Below are positions 37,739-52,069 of a DNA stretch of 64,000 nucleotides, piece after piece; within the stretch, counting starts at the first letter, position 1; each line of letters starts with the position of its first letter. The stretch is from Rotaria macrura. Its lineage: Eukaryota; Rotifera; Eurotatoria; Philodinida; Philodinidae. Location: contig OENT01000712.1 of the NCBI GenBank assembly GCA_900239685.1, forward strand, positions 19,091 through 83,090. The letters run 5' to 3'. Under the pieces are notes generated by a model that did not search any database, was not told where the DNA came from, and worked only from the letters and a program-made list of their open reading frames with translations. Made by a program: the position numbers and the translations under genes.

Positions 37739-40489
37739 CATGAATATATGAGACTGGAAAATGAAAGCAGAAATGAGAGAAGAAAAGAAAAGAGAAAAGA
37801 AAAGAAGACCTCTTCGTATCTGTCGTGATACATCTTTTCGTTCACGTACCACTAAATTTACTGATCGGTTCTTTTGTTTAACTCATATTGAAGCTCTAAT
37901 CTGGTCGAAACAAACCAACTACATCGTTTAATGATACGAGTCTGCAAAAGAAATGGCGGCAAGCAATAAAATTTCCTCCATGTTTGATTAGTAAGAACAG
38001 GTGGGGGAATAATGAATATGTGTGCTAAAATAAGGTCAATATAATGACAAGAATATAACAGAACAATAAAAAAATGAGCAAAAACTAGAGAATGTCATTG
38101 GACAATAACTAGAGGAATTTCTATCTGGAAAATTCAAAAAATATTCTCTTCTTCTTAACCTCTTGGAAAAGTATGTTGAGGCTAGTGATTTGGTTCATTC
38201 AGAACTAAAGAAAATGCGACGCAAGCATAGCCATTTATAAATGTATATAAATATACATATATATTTTTTTTCTGTCCTTGAAAAATGTGCGTCATTGAAG
38301 GTGAAAACTTATACGAAAGTCTCGATAAATTCAAATGAATAATAACTTTTATAATAATGAGAATCAACAGTTAATATGATTTGCAAAAGGCAAATCTACA
38401 AACAAGATCCTATTTCAATGAATAGCATTTATTTTATTGATGCTAAATTATGTTATGTTTTCTCATTTGTCCTTACGTATAGATAATCTACGTTGTATTT
38501 AAAAACTATATTTAGTATAAGAGCAACTATTCAACAATACTATTACTTGTTGATTCATTACATGCTCGACGAAGAAAAGAAATTGTGCTTTTCTCCTATA
38601 AAATATGCTATAAAATTCTGAGTTTTTTTTCAATCAGATGGCAACTTACGAGCTACAACCATGTGCCTTCTTTTCGATCTTTACTCTGATGATAAGTGTT
38701 TGCATGTTAATATGTGTGTGTGTGTGTGTGTTTTAGATTCAATCTTATTTTTTTTCTCTTTCTCTCGATTAGTAACCGTAATGCCTGTTAGATGATGATT
38801 TTTACAACATAGCAGCTCTTTCTTCTTATTTTGTAATTTTGTAAGAAAAATAATAATAATAAACGAACGAAATGTTGAAAGAATATTGCATTGTGGACGC
38901 TGCATATGAACCCGTTCAATGTAAGATTCTTTGCTTTGAGATGATCAAATAAAGACGACTGTTGACAATGGTCAATTGACATCTTGTTAATTTTAATAGT
39001 GCACTATTTTTCAAAGGTTTCTATGTTAAATAAGAAAAAATAAGGCTAACATACACAATGAAAAGCTATAGAAGAGAAAGATAGCAAACTACATATTTGC
39101 ATTTAATCATCGTGTTCTTAGTAAAAAAAAATCATTATAAATTATGTATAAAATTATTTTGAGTTATTTTTTCTTGTTCTAAATGACAAATGTCTAGGAT
39201 ATAATCATCATTATTATTGTTAGATATTATTGATTTATCTAATAAAAAATGCGCAACATGAAAGGTTTATTTCTTATTTTATTGTGATATTTTGAAGTCA
39301 ATGTTACCATTAAAGAATATAGTCGAATGAGGACACATTCTATGGATATAAGATGACCCGATAATGAATACAAGTGATTGACGTCACCGACATTTGTTTC
39401 CTTATTCATTTATACTAATTATTGGTACGAACAAGCAAGAAAAGGGCCTTCCATTTTCTTCTTGTTCGACTTCTATTTATTTGGCACTTTCTGTTTGCGC
39501 CTTTTTATTATTAATCGCCGTAAATCGAAGCATTTTAAGGTGTCTTTCGACACATTAACATAATCTTTTCTAGACAAGATTTCATGACGGATTATGTAAA
39601 TTTAGTGAGAACGTCAATCTATATAAATTTGGTATCAAATGACATGTTCTACTCGTGGCATGGAAAGACGTATATCAATGATTAGTAATTGTAATCATTA
39701 GAGAACATGTTAGCTTTTACTTAAATGGTTTTTAAGAAACTAATATCGACGATGATTTTTATTGGTATTTATTTTGCACCATAATGTAGAACTTATTCAT
39801 AGTGTTGTAGATTTTCTTTTCAAGACAGAAATTTATCGTAGATGATTTTTTTACTTTCCTTTAGTATTGAATGTAATGTGAAATATTTGTCATATATCAA
39901 ACACTAGTGAGTCAAAGAGGAAAACTAAATGCATGATGTAGATTTGGTTCATACAGACTGCAAAAAGAGGTCCCATATTGGCGCTATAATTTATTGATAG
40001 TGTTTATTAAGCATAAAGATAAGCATCATAAACCACTAGTACTTATTGAAACAGAACATTACGAGTTATATGAAACCTAATCAGCGAAACTCTATAATCA
40101 ACAATATCGTAGAAAAAGGAAATAAGAATAAAATCTTCGATAGTTTTTTATGATTGTTTGATTAATTTGATTAGATTTTTTTTTGATTCATGAAATATTT
40201 TGAAATGCTTAGCTTTTTAAAATTTCACAGCCAGAACAGTTTGGCTACGTTTGTCGTAAAAAGCAAAATTAAAAATTAAAATTAGCCTTTATAAACCATC
40301 TCATACGCACAATTATTCGATATGAATTCCATACTTGTAGTTTTTCTGATCTATCAAACATACCTTAACAGATCTATTTTGTATGCCTATACCGTATGAT
40401 CAATACGCACGAATTTCGTATTAAAAGCTAGGACTTCTATAATGTACGTTATATATATATATATATATATATGTAAAATTCAATATACA

Positions 40490-41575
40490 TCATACAATTT
40501 CAACATAACATACTTTGTATTCAATCTTCATTTGAATTCGAAATTTATTATTGATTTATATTGAGAAAATTTTGTATTCTCTAAAACAAAGTAAACAATT
40601 TTTACGAGAACAAACGGCAAATTTTGTTTTTCTTTCTTATTCATCGATCTATAAGTGCATTAATTTTTCATCAAAATACAAGAAAATTCTACTCCAATCG
40701 ACAGAGCGATGGAACACAATAAGAACACAAGGGTGTGCACGACTGTGGTCTTTTCTTATTTCTTTCTTGATCAATTACGACTGCTGTTTCTCTTCATGCT
40801 TATTTACTAGTTCGATACGAGACAGTAATAAAAGAAAAATTGAAGAAAAAAGAATCTCGTCTGTTGGCCGTTATGCCAGGGTATTCTGAATTCCAGCCAT
40901 TTGTACTGCTTTCTGTTTCTTTTCTTGCAATCATTACGATGATGATGATGCTGATGACGATGACGACGATTTCCTTTCCTATTTAAATAACAATAAACTA
41001 ATAATCGAGTAGTGCATTGATGTAAAAGAGAAAGTTCATCCGTAAAACTGATGCGTCCCAAATACGGTGGTAGGTTTTTATTAACACACAAGGGCATTCT
41101 TCAGGCTGCTCATAAGTATCATCGACATTGTTGGACTTATGATGAGTGAATTACCTCATGAGTACAATGATCAAACAGTTTTCTTTATTGCCGTAGGTTT
41201 TTTTGTTTTGAAGTACAATGCTCGTCATCCTTAACGTCATGGATTTGTCAACAACCAATAGTAAATGAACATCTTTGTAATACATGTCATATGAGAAAAA
41301 ATGGAGAAAGACAAGGTATGGATTTTGTTAACTGAAGCAAACTAACAAAACCAGTCCTATCATCGAACGTTTAGGAACATTTTAATTTTCGTTTTTCTCA
41401 AAGAACAAAATAAAAACTAACAATCGTGTTAAACGTTGATTTAGACTGTCGACCATAATGGACGATATTCTACTTGTTTAGAAGGATCGTCCACGTGCCT
41501 ATTGAATGAGACTTAATATACTCTTGTGAACTTATTCTAAAGCTAATATTTTTCTTAATGGAGTTGGAATGAAAA
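40490..41575 (+). pseudogene. decayed copy of the single-LIM gene
   Basis: This segment is collinear with 52680-53770 over roughly 1.1 kb, including upstream DNA, exons and introns. Exon equivalents are 41051-41141 and 41214-41315, the same lengths (91 and 102 nt) as in the intact copy. Exon 1 has lost three of its four cysteines (the first two became Arg and Tyr, the WTC cysteine became Tyr), while the zinc-binding His-x2-Cys survives. The exon 1 donor GGTGAG has become GATGAG, so normal splicing in frame is lost. Exon 2 keeps all its cysteines (QCSSS, LCNTC). The mixture suggests fairly recent loss of function. A remaining caveat is that the locus might use another donor and serve a different role. 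Confidence 0.7.
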
Positions 41576-43159
41576 TATAATACTGAAAGTAGAGTTGTTA
41601 ACACTCCATATCATCGGTATTCAGTAATTCCCTAAAGCATCTCAGAAAGGGCAAACAGTTGAAGATATCACCAATTTTCTTAGAGACGAGAAGAGTTTCA
41701 TTTAATGATGAGACAAAAAGTAGGTTATAATATTCTTCTGAAAGATAGAAGATAAAACATCACACATTTGATATGTATTCTGCAGGAAAGCGATTAGGAT
41801 GTTTTCTATGGAATGTTACAAATAGAATTCTGTAAATGACTATGAAAACAAAAACTTTAAAATGAATAAAAATTCTGATGCCGGGCAGTTGATTGATGGT
41901 ATAGCAATTAAGATTTTACAAAAATTCTAGAATAGCTATCATACATACTGTTTCGAGCGATGTTATTCATAGTCGTATGTTTTATATTACGAGACGAATG
42001 ATATAAGTATGAAAAAATATTCTAAATCATTTTATCTTGAATCGATTATTGGAATAATTAGTGTACTGGAAAAATCCTTAACTTATACTGATCACTAGAA
42101 ATCTCATTTTAGAGTTTATGTCAATGAAAGAATCATGGGTTATTTTTCTTTTTCTAGAATATGTTGGATTATGTGCAAGAATCGATTAGATTATTTCGTT
42201 GAGTGCAATACTCAAAAACTACACGCGGGCTTATCAATCAAATTTTACTAAGTATTTTCATTGAGCTATTTTTTCACTTCGACTTGAACAGTTTTAGACA
42301 ATAGAAAATAAGGTCTTCTAACAGATTCAAACTACCCGTAACTTTGAACATTGCAACAAATCACATTTATATCTAGATACCCTACATATAAGATATGATA
42401 GGATGTTTTTTCAACCTATCTATTGACAGATCTCATATCTATACCAATAAGATTAGATAAATATGTTGCTTGTTTTAGGCCTAGTCAGATCATTGGCTTT
42501 TATCTGCAGTAGAATATGATTCTTATATCTAACAGATAAAAATAGATCCTCCAACATCACTTGTTCTGTCGTCGCTCAATCGATCGATATCTTTCTATCC
42601 TAGTACGTGCTTATTTAATTATATTCGATTCATAAATTGCATACTATCTATTCAATCTGAAAATTATTCATCAAAACTATAGTATCTCACCCTCATGACG
42701 TACATTAAAGCAGAGATTATTACTTGATCTGAATGTAAAATACTTTCATTGAAAGCAAAATGTTTCCTTCAATATAATATTACGGAAGTTCCAACAGTTG
42801 TGAAAGATCGCGTAGTCGTAATTAGTTATAAAAATAAAATAAAATGATATATACCTATTTCAAGAAAACAGTAATGGATTGATCGTAAATTATTTTAACA
42901 TAGATGTAGAGCAAGCAATAATAAATAATTGTTATAAAGTTCACAAATTTAATTCAGGACCTTTAAGATTTTAAAATAATTAATACTTATTAAACTTGAA
43001 AACAATCGAGTCTAGTCATATTTAAAACGCTTAGATACTCTGATAAGTTTTCTGTTTCTTAGAATCGAATGAAAATTTTCATCTCAGTATCTAAACACAC
43101 AATAGCGTTGGTGATTTTATTGATAATGTCAATGTTAGTAATTAGTACTTAAATGTAAT
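41576..43159. other. non-coding region
   Basis: AT-rich sequence beyond the end of the duplicated LIM segment, with nothing recognised. Confidence 0.45.
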
Positions 43160-46100
43160 AGCTTGATTGTTGTTTTTCACGACCATTTTACATGCATCTT
43201 CATATATGGCAGATCATTTAATATATGTAATACTTGTCATCTTCGATGGTATATATAAAATTAAAGAGCCTAGCAATAATAACGATGAACTACATTGTGA
43301 TCTCACATATCACATTACAAATGAAAAGATTAGACGGAGTAGTACCGGTAATTGTACTACTACGCACGATGAAATCAGATAATATATACTTTGTTTGAAC
43401 TGCAGTAGAAAATGTTTTTCGAATGATAAATCTAGATTTAGATTTAAATGAAAACAATCGACAGAGATAATAATGACAATAATAATAAACGACATTGAAC
43501 ATGTTATTTTGTTCGAAGAGCAGCTAACGTTCGGTCAATGTAATCACATACATCAAATCAATCGTTAGGCGCTAGTTGAACTTGACTAAATACATCTTAT
43601 AAAATACATTTTAACGTAAGTCATCATTGATTTGTAGCAATAGCCATTTGAGATGAAAAAGTTAACTGCCAACATTTGATGATCAATACACATACTAAGA
43701 ATATAGAAAATTAACAAGAAAACTAATAAATACAAATCACATCTAGCACATCTTGTCTTCTTCATTCTATATGTCAATATAAATAAAGTTGTAGTGATCA
43801 ATCAAAAATAAAATGAAGAACAGTGCTGTGAGTACACTACTCCTCTAATTTAAACAAATAATGATTGTAGAAAAAAACGAAATCTTTCGTTGAATATGAT
43901 AATCAAGAATATAATCAAATGACAACACAGCACTTCTTGTTGAAAATTGACATGTCATTCCATAACGATAATCAAGACAAATGCATACTAATACATTGTG
44001 ACATGCCATATTGTCTTGAAAACATTAACCATCATTTTCCCAATCACTGTAACATTGACAATCGTATTTACTTGAACGATTGCAAGAAAAATCAGCAAGA
44101 GAACCGATCGAACTCACGTACACGCAGATAATTTCCATCGTAGAATCAACATCATTGTTTCTATTGTCGATACAATAGAGAATAATATGTCATACGATGA
44201 AGACAAGAATATAATCGAAAATTTGTCCTCAATAACTTCTATCTAGAATTACATTGTTGATTCAATACTAATACTGCTACAATGATAATGTCGATTGAAT
44301 AATTCATCAATAAGAACATGAAACGGATATTTAACAAAGATTGTAATTGCATTATCATCACCATTGGTATATTTCAGTATTGTTCGACGCGGTTGATTAC
44401 GACTTTCATGTGCAAAGCTATAATGTAAAAAGATTTCTGTAGTTTTAACAATGTTTTTTTTCATCAAATTTAATAGGTAGAAATTGTGTATTTAGTCTTA
44501 TCATTACTGTTTTCATAAGAATTTTCCTTATACAAACACATCAAATTGTTACTATATAATAGTATAGTCATTCATGAGTACACAAAGCACTGCAGTTTAA
44601 CAGGTATTATTGAATGATGGATAAAATACAATATATCGTTCAGTGTAGCTATTAGAACACCATCGATTCAATGGATAGAATCAAATAGTTGATTTGTGGC
44701 ATAATGAATTAGACGAACAATAACAACTTTGTCGAATATAACCATGTAAACTTGAATAATATTATGATTCCGTGAACGAAAAAAAATGGAAAATTCTGCT
44801 TTATTTATCACCTACATATGTCATGATTTCCAAAAGTCAATGGACAATATTTTGACCATTTTGCATTTGAAATAAACAATTGATTTGCTCTTGAATTCAA
44901 TATTAGGAACACAACGTAAGTAACTTGCTCATATATCAAAGCAATTTTATCGAAACTATTCAATGTCCATTCAATATTTAACTGGACAATAGTTTCGTTG
45001 ACGAGGATAAAATACATCGATGAGATTAAACCTTGTTCATCGCAAGCATTCTCTGTTACAAATGTATGTGATTTATTCTTGATAAGACAAGGGTTGTGTT
45101 TATTCATCAATCAATATTATAATAACTTGAAATATGCACATGATGAATTTCGTAGTAAAAAATATTAATGGAACTGTTAAATTACGACGTTAATTTTGTT
45201 ATTCTCATCGAGCAGAAAAACAATGCCAAGGACAAAGATATATAGCCGTTCTATTATTTTTTCATATTGCCCAGAAATTCCTCGATTGCAATATCAAGAT
45301 GTTTCATACATGGGTACATTGATAATCGATTCACGATTGAATCTAGTAGATTATTCCACAGTAATATTGGTAGAGATTGATTGATAATAGCTGAATTTGA
45401 ATATTATTAGAAATAATCTCTAATATTTTTTTTTCATATTGATTCGTCATATTTTCTACACTACTGATATATATATTGCATTCCATAGGAAATAAATCTC
45501 CGAATCTTTAAAAGTATGCGTGAAAAGATAGATTTTTCAGTAGAATAAAAGAATAATCCGATTGAAATCCTATTTCATCATACGAATTACTAATAGGAAA
45601 TGATACACATCTTCGAATGAAGCTCTACCAATGTATACAATCGATGACCATCTTACTTCAGGACAATTGAATTCATCAACATCATTAAGACAATGCCAAA
45701 CAGAACAGCATTCTAAATATGGATTATTAGATGATCACCATTTGCCATGACTTTCAATAGTCGTAAGTATTTACTTTAAATTCAAATAATCATTGCATGT
45801 ACAAACAAAATACAACGCATCTACAACAACATAGAAAATCATTCTCATTCTCATTTAGTCGATGTTTCATTATACATTTCGACGAGCATGAACCATGAAA
45901 TAACAATAAATGTACAGAAATTTGCTCTGCACGAATGTTTGAGCACAGTCGAATGAAATCTTGGAGAATAAGAAACAAACTTTTGATGGAATATATTAGC
46001 GTCGCACAATTGTTTGGTAGACAACTGGCTCGATAAGAACTAACAATATTTTTCAATTAAACGTGTCCCTTGCCGATAGTCAATGGAGAAAATCGACTAT

Positions 46101-47060
46101 AGTAAACCAAATGATAACATAACTCCATCGAATTTTTCTTGAAGCCAACATACAATTGTTTACTCAAATGAACGAATTGAAAGTAGCCATAAATTACAAG
46201 AATCGATATTCAGATAAAACGAATCATTGCAAAGAGCAACTCTTGACGAATGTTTCATAGAAAAGATTCTGCTCTTTGTTTGTAATATATTGTCGATGTG
46301 ATTCATGCATTGTAAACATTTGACTCTTTGTTGACAGACTAAGTTTTGAACTGGACTCTAAGGAAGAAGACAAAGCTGAAGTCATATGTGTATCTCAATG
46401 ATTATGATAGGATAATTTGAAATGAAATATCTTATGGTAATAAATATCGCTGTTAACATCGTACAGTCTATTTCACCACTATCATCTAGACAAGCAATAC
46501 CTTTCTTTCTCTCACAAAAAAATACATATAGAATAAATAGTCCATCTGCGTAACATCGATATTACTTATCGAGCATTCATTCAATTCTGAAATATGATCC
46601 AGTTGTTTACCTTCTCTATGTTGACAATCAAAATTCACATCACAAATTTCACTCTATTCGAGACACATTGAAGATTGACCTAAGTAACGATCGGCTACGA
46701 AAAGGTCAACACAAAACATGTCGAAATAAAAATCGTCGAATACAAAAAAGATCGAAAATTCTACGAAAACGATGGTGTTAAACTATTCAAATGTCAGTAA
46801 GTTTATTGATGAATTGAACATAGATCATTTCTTTAAAATTAGATCTTGGTGGTACTGTAAACAATCGAGAAACGAAAAAAGAAAAAAAGTTGTGTTAAAT
46901 CAATGCCACATCAAACTGCTTGATAAATACAATATTTTTTCGTTTTTTCTAAAGATAGTGCTATTAAAAAAAGTAAAAACTTCTCTGGATCCGAGACAAG
47001 AAAATATGAATTATCGTCAGCGATCAATATTTAATCAAGTACTATTAAATCTATAAGAAA
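43160..47060. other. coding-like debris of unknown origin
   Basis: Several short open stretches read like real protein rather than AT-rich noise, but I cannot join them into a gene. Plus-strand examples are 43919-44131, 45604-45750 (begins TSSNEALPMYTIDDHLTSG), 46554-46781 (ends in a basic block with RNKNRRIQKRSK) and 45196-45384. Minus-strand examples are 44249-44467 (after a good acceptor, FAHESRNQPRRT) and 44808-45110 (contains IEWTLNSFDKIALIYEQ). No domain is recognised and no start-to-stop model works. It may be one or more old host gene remnants, or an unrecognised divergent gene. Confidence 0.3.
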
Positions 47061-47177
47061 AAACAACTGATTCATCTATATCAATAAAAAATCACTTCTG
47101 TGAGTGAGTTTTTTGCTTGTCGATGATTATTGTTTCTCTTACTGTACTACAATCACAGCATAAAATGATCAATCAGT
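47061..47177. other. short non-coding gap
   Basis: Nothing seen between the coding-like debris and the GC-richer block that follows. Confidence 0.4.
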
Positions 47178-47518
47178 GACCGCAAGAGATGCCGTATACT
47201 GATGGAAGGGGTTTAAGGGTTTTCATCATTAAATTTTTACAGAAAAAGCGTAACCTGTAGATAAAATCTAATTTTTTCGCTGAAAAATACTGAATAGCTT
47301 TGGTAATTGTGGAGGTCGGGGGAGGAAGTGATGTATATTCCGCCCCGAAATCTCGATCCTTGTTCCAGGTTGAAGGCAACAGTCTTAAACTGCCTAAAAA
47401 CGACGTAGAACGTCAAAAAACGGCTTCTAAAACGGTATGAAGGATTACGGCGAAATCTGACGGAAATTATGGCAGAAATTCGCCGTTTGATCACCGTATA
47501 CGGTCGTTTCATACGGTC
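47178..47518. mobile_element. possible MITE, GC-richer block with weak terminal inverted repeats
   Basis: A 341-bp block clearly richer in GC than its surroundings. It starts GACCGCAAGAGATGCCGTAT and its end, read in reverse complement, starts GACCGTATGAAACGACCGTA, giving imperfect inverted termini sharing GACCG and CCGTATAC. No clear target duplication. Open frames inside (47173-47379, 47237-47512, minus) show no domain. Confidence 0.35.
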
Positions 47519-50500
47519 GACATGATGACCCTATGGTGAACAATTACCAAGAATATCTTATCTTACACCATCTCCAAACTGTTCGATATTTTCAAATTTC
47601 GATCATTTTTTGATTTTGACTTTTTCTATGTATACCAATTTATGACAAGCAATGAAAAATGAAGAACCTTTACCGATCATTGCAGTGAAAAAGTGGTGAG
47701 CTGTAAGACGCTTTTCAAAAACAACATCAGTATATGATAATGATATCTCAATCCTTGAAATCAATCTGGGCATGTTGGAGTAGACCAAGGCAATGATAAA
47801 GTTAATAAATATTTCATCTGAATTACATCCATATTTGTCATATCATTCTGAAATATGTTATGTGCTTTAATCCATCGAGTATTTCTGCATTCCCAATTTC
47901 TTCTCGATATGATTTTGTAAAATTAAAAATATTTACTATGTTCATCAATGAACTAACAAATAGATCGATGCTGTTATTCTTCATTTTGATCAAGTCTTCG
48001 ACAACGAGAAATCTAATTATAATGTGTAGAACGAAGCATGTTTTGATCGGTAGTGTAATCATGTGTATCTTCATATTAACAATGTTCAACGACAAACCAG
48101 ATTGAGTAGCTATCCTCCATCCTCGGTTATGATGTTTATTCGGCTGCTTCATATATGCAGATCGAGTGTAACAACTTTACATATAATATATATGTATATT
48201 GATGTATACGGGAGGGAACGAGAGAGAGAGAGGTAAACATAGATTCGAACAATGAAGACATGAGAAAGGGAAATCATCGCACGCCATCAATACTGGCACA
48301 CAATAGAAAATGCGACATTTGAAAATGGCTGATGATTATATAGAGCAACATAGATGATGACGCACATTAAGTGTCATCAATAATACAACCAGTACGAATA
48401 ACTGAATTGATGTCACATAAAACTTCGTAAGTACAAGTATAGTGAAAAATCTTTAAAAGGTTTTGTCGTTGCTTTCTTACTTCATAATTATTTGTCCTCT
48501 CGTTCTGGCTGCTCTTTGAAACGTTTGTATAGTGTGCGTCTTGATGACGTCTGTGTGCACATAGTAAATTCTGGGTTTACTTCTGTGTATTGACTTAAAA
48601 AACGACAACCATTCGGTAACGATTTAGATTTAAATTGACAGGAAAACTTGTGTTTTTTTGTAAGAATAGACAAATAAACTATATTTATTATGCTTCTAAA
48701 GCACGCAGCCATACGATATATTTTAACAAACTACGAAAGATTGATAACCAGAAAACAAATAGAATAAAAATTCGTCGTATTTATATGTCAAGCATTGCTA
48801 AGGATTTATAAAAACATGTTTAAATGGTCTGTATGAAACTAAGCTTATGATCGATTTACATTGATAAGAAAAACACAAGAAACGTAATGCTGCCTACGAA
48901 ATCATCACTGTCTGGCGTAAAAACGTATCACTATTGAAGTGTTTAACAAAAGGATGCGTTAACATAAAAATATGAAGTTTCCCATCATTTTTGTTACTCG
49001 AAAAAGAAAGTTTTTGACGATTGACTCGTAGCTTCCATTGTTTTTTGTTGGGGTAAATCGCTCGCAAACAGGGTACCAGTTTAGTCATTTGAATGTATCT
49101 TTCCAAACTTTTGTCTTTCTCCATAAAAAGTCTTCTTTTTCTTTTATGTTCTATATCCATAAGGACCTTTATCCTTTCTTTCTCTTCTCAATAAGCATAG
49201 TAATCCTTTTTCATATGGATTTATTTATTGATTCCTACTCATTGAAAGATATCAAATAGAGAAAAATGAATAATCCGTTCCTTTGAAGTGCAATATGTAA
49301 CACTTAACTGCTACAGTTGGAAAAATGGCTATGGCTGTAGATCCAAACTTGAAAATATAATTTAACAAATTTTCTATAGTAAAAAACATTAAAGGTAAAA
49401 ATAAATCTCGAAAAACAAGTATGAAGAAACAAAGTCGCAGCAGGCATCAATCATGATATAAATAAAGAAATAAAACGTAGTAGAGGCAACTCATGAGAAA
49501 ATTGCATAGTTACTGAAGACATCTCTTTTTACTGTTAATCAATGTCCATCAATATCAGGCAGATGTATAATTATAATTTACATGTGGATTCATTGACATC
49601 ATAGGTGTCTTCCCACATATATTTTGGTTGCTTATTTTTATTAATATAGTTGAATAGCGTAATGCTACGTCAGTAGCATCCGATAATCTGTACTTTTCAA
49701 TGACAAATATTGAAGTCGGATTACGAAATAGCTTATATTGACGTCAGAGAAACTAATTAAAGGAATCAACTTTCATTTTGTATCTAATACTAGCATATTA
49801 TAATAAGAATAAATCATAAAAGATGTAGATTCATGATACTGAGTCAAAAGAACTACATTGCTAAGGAAATTAGACTACTCTAGTTTTTTAAATATAGATT
49901 GTGCTTCTCCCTTAGGGTTATGTTACTCACCAATCATATTTCATCACATTGACTCATCTAATGACCAAGGTGAACTCATATATTAAGTTTTGTAAGCATT
50001 TGTGTTTAGTCACAAAACATTTTTATTGATTGGTTTAATGATAAGTGACTACCCAGCTCCGTAGATTGTTGAAAACAACTTTGCCGTCAAATGAAGAAGT
50101 GAAAAATATGCAGATAATTTTAGGGAGTAGAAAAAAAAGAAACCATTTAAGGGAAAGACATGTAAAAGGAGGCTACAAAAGTAACGGCTAGTTAGACTTT
50201 TTGAATCATTTTATGTATAAAATAAGATTTTATTTATCAAATAGTTTTGATAAGAAAAAGAAGATCACACAGAGCTATCATTCCTACTCGAGTAGTTCAA
50301 CATCGGTCTTTTTCAACAGTTGCTATGTCGGATGAACATTGAGCGAGAGTGACAATCTTTGTTTTTACTTTGGCAGGTGAAAATTTCCATGGCATATGGT
50401 GACGGCTTATCCTCTTATGGCATATTATTGATTTTCCTTGAATGGAAAGAAGGTTCCATGACCATATCGACAGTTCCAAAACTTTGTAGAAAATCAAAGA

Positions 50501-50684
50501 AGATAGGAATTTTTCTTTAGGGATGTATTTTAACAGAAGTTTTAGGTCACGTTGGCAAATTCTTAGAGTTGAAGACACGAATATGAAGATAGTGGTCTAG
50601 CAGAATATTGAATAGTTACTGTTAACTACTAAATCAGTGCACTTCGTCAATGCTGTTTGGTTACAAAGATAACTACTTTTGGCA
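47519..50684. other. non-coding region
   Basis: AT-rich, with a GA-rich spot near 48215. The minus frame 50297-50578 is open for 93 codons but shows no motif, splice site or relative in the window. Confidence 0.4.
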
Positions 50685-50692
50685 CTCTTTGG

Positions 50693-52061
50693 TAGTGGCG
50701 TCACTATGATGGTGCCAGATGAGGCTGAACCCCATCACCGGGCTTCTGAGCCCCATCATCATCTTTTGAGTCCCACAAACCTTATCTCACTTTACCCATT
50801 GAATTCTTGAATTAAAGAAAGGAATATCATTTAGAGAAAGAAGTCGGAATTTTGAATCGAAAAGAGTAGAAATATTTTCTCCGTTGATAGTAAGGGGGAA
50901 CTTCTATTAACGTCTGTAACTATTAGATATTGAAAACACTAATCATCATTTTATGTTGTTTATTATGACTTACGAGGTCTGACGAAAGCTAGCGACAAGT
51001 TGTAATATTACACAAAGAGATTAAAAAATATGCAACCTACTAAATCAAAATCAAGAACGATTGTTCTTTGTTACACCATTATCACCAAAAAAATCTAAAT
51101 ATTAACTCATGTCTTCAAAATTGCGGCGGCTTTTGACAATTAATCGCGATTTTAAAAATAATCGTCGATTATATCGTAATAACCGTGGACTTTGGTTGAA
51201 AAGGAACATAAATCGCGATTTTCTAATGAACAATAGCAAGTAATCGCAATTTAGCAGGCCGATTAATCGTGAAATTTTATTGCGATAAAATCGTCGATTA
51301 TCACTTAACTGTTCACATCGGCAATATTACGGGAAATTAAATGATATCCTTTATCTTTTCATCTCAATGTATGAGTAGCTCAATCTGCCTTAGTGCTCAA
51401 GCTTTTTGATCGTGTTATTCGCTCTTTTTCTATAAATTATTTTTGTTATCTGTCGATTTGGTTATTTTTCTAGGAGAAGAAACATTGACAAAATGAACTC
51501 GAGGAAGTCCTATGATAGACTCACTGACGTCACTCATCCATTTAATCAAAGTCTTGTTGTTTATGGTGAATCTTGATTTTGTTAAAAAAATTGACAAAAA
51601 ATCATCAGTTTTGACGCTATATCACGATTTAATCTCACAATTAATTGGCTGATTAATAGCGATAAAATCGTCGATTTGAGAACATGGGAATTAGTCAAAC
51701 GTTACACCATTCATCCATATCTACGGAAACATCAACACAACTTGTTTTGTCTGAAAAAAACACATGTTTTTATTGATAATTTTTCAGATATTCATAAAAA
51801 TAGTCGTATTATACTCAAATAAATATTTTCATCTGTTATGATTTCAAATTTCATGTTCTCATACCTAAGCTAGGCATCTTCGTATTTAAAATACAAATAA
51901 TGCACATACGACCATTTCATTTTAGTACACGGGTAATTTTAAAACTTAACAATAACATTTGAAAGCTTGTTATGATTAGTGTCTAGAGCCCGTCAAAAAG
52001 TACTTTGAGAGGAGAGATAGGGCTGAGCCCCACCACGGTTAAATTTATGGTCCCGCCACTA
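50693..52061. mobile_element. non-autonomous hAT-like element with 8-bp target duplication
   Basis: A 1369-bp element. It begins TAGTGGCGTCACTATG and ends in CGCCACTA, so about 8 terminal bases are inverted and perfect. CTCTTTGG occurs immediately on both sides (50685-50692 and 52062-52069), a perfect 8-bp target duplication as made by hAT transposases. The subterminal regions share CAGCCC/GGGCTGA-type words. The interior contains repeated AATCGCGATT- and ATCGTCGATT-like words at 51130-51310 and 51600-51680. There is no long open frame, so movement would need a transposase supplied elsewhere. Confidence 0.75.
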
Positions 52062-52069
52062 CTCTTTGG

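Larger units (their letters stand above)
37431..40489. other. intergenic region
   Basis: No supported gene. Contains a (GA)n/(GGGA)n/(GAAA)n purine tract at about 37683-37738, which produces spurious frames on both strands, a (TG)n run near 38718 and a (TA)n run near 40450. Confidence 0.5.

Noticed and set aside
37568-37852. Frames on both strands rich in F/L/S or K/R/E
   Set aside because: Both translate the same GA/GAAA purine tract.
40551-40889. 112-codon frame upstream of the decayed LIM copy
   Set aside because: The matching frame in the intact copy (52911-53213) shares only the part where DNA is conserved; ends and starts differ. It is more likely promoter or 5' UTR sequence than protein.
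44808-45110. Minus-strand frame with WTLNSFDKIALIYEQ, faintly like a SKICH-type beta-sandwich
   Set aside because: Similarity is too weak to name and no flanking exons fit; kept only as part of the coding-like debris.
50297-50578. 93-codon minus-strand frame
   Set aside because: Open but without motif, acceptor or relatives.
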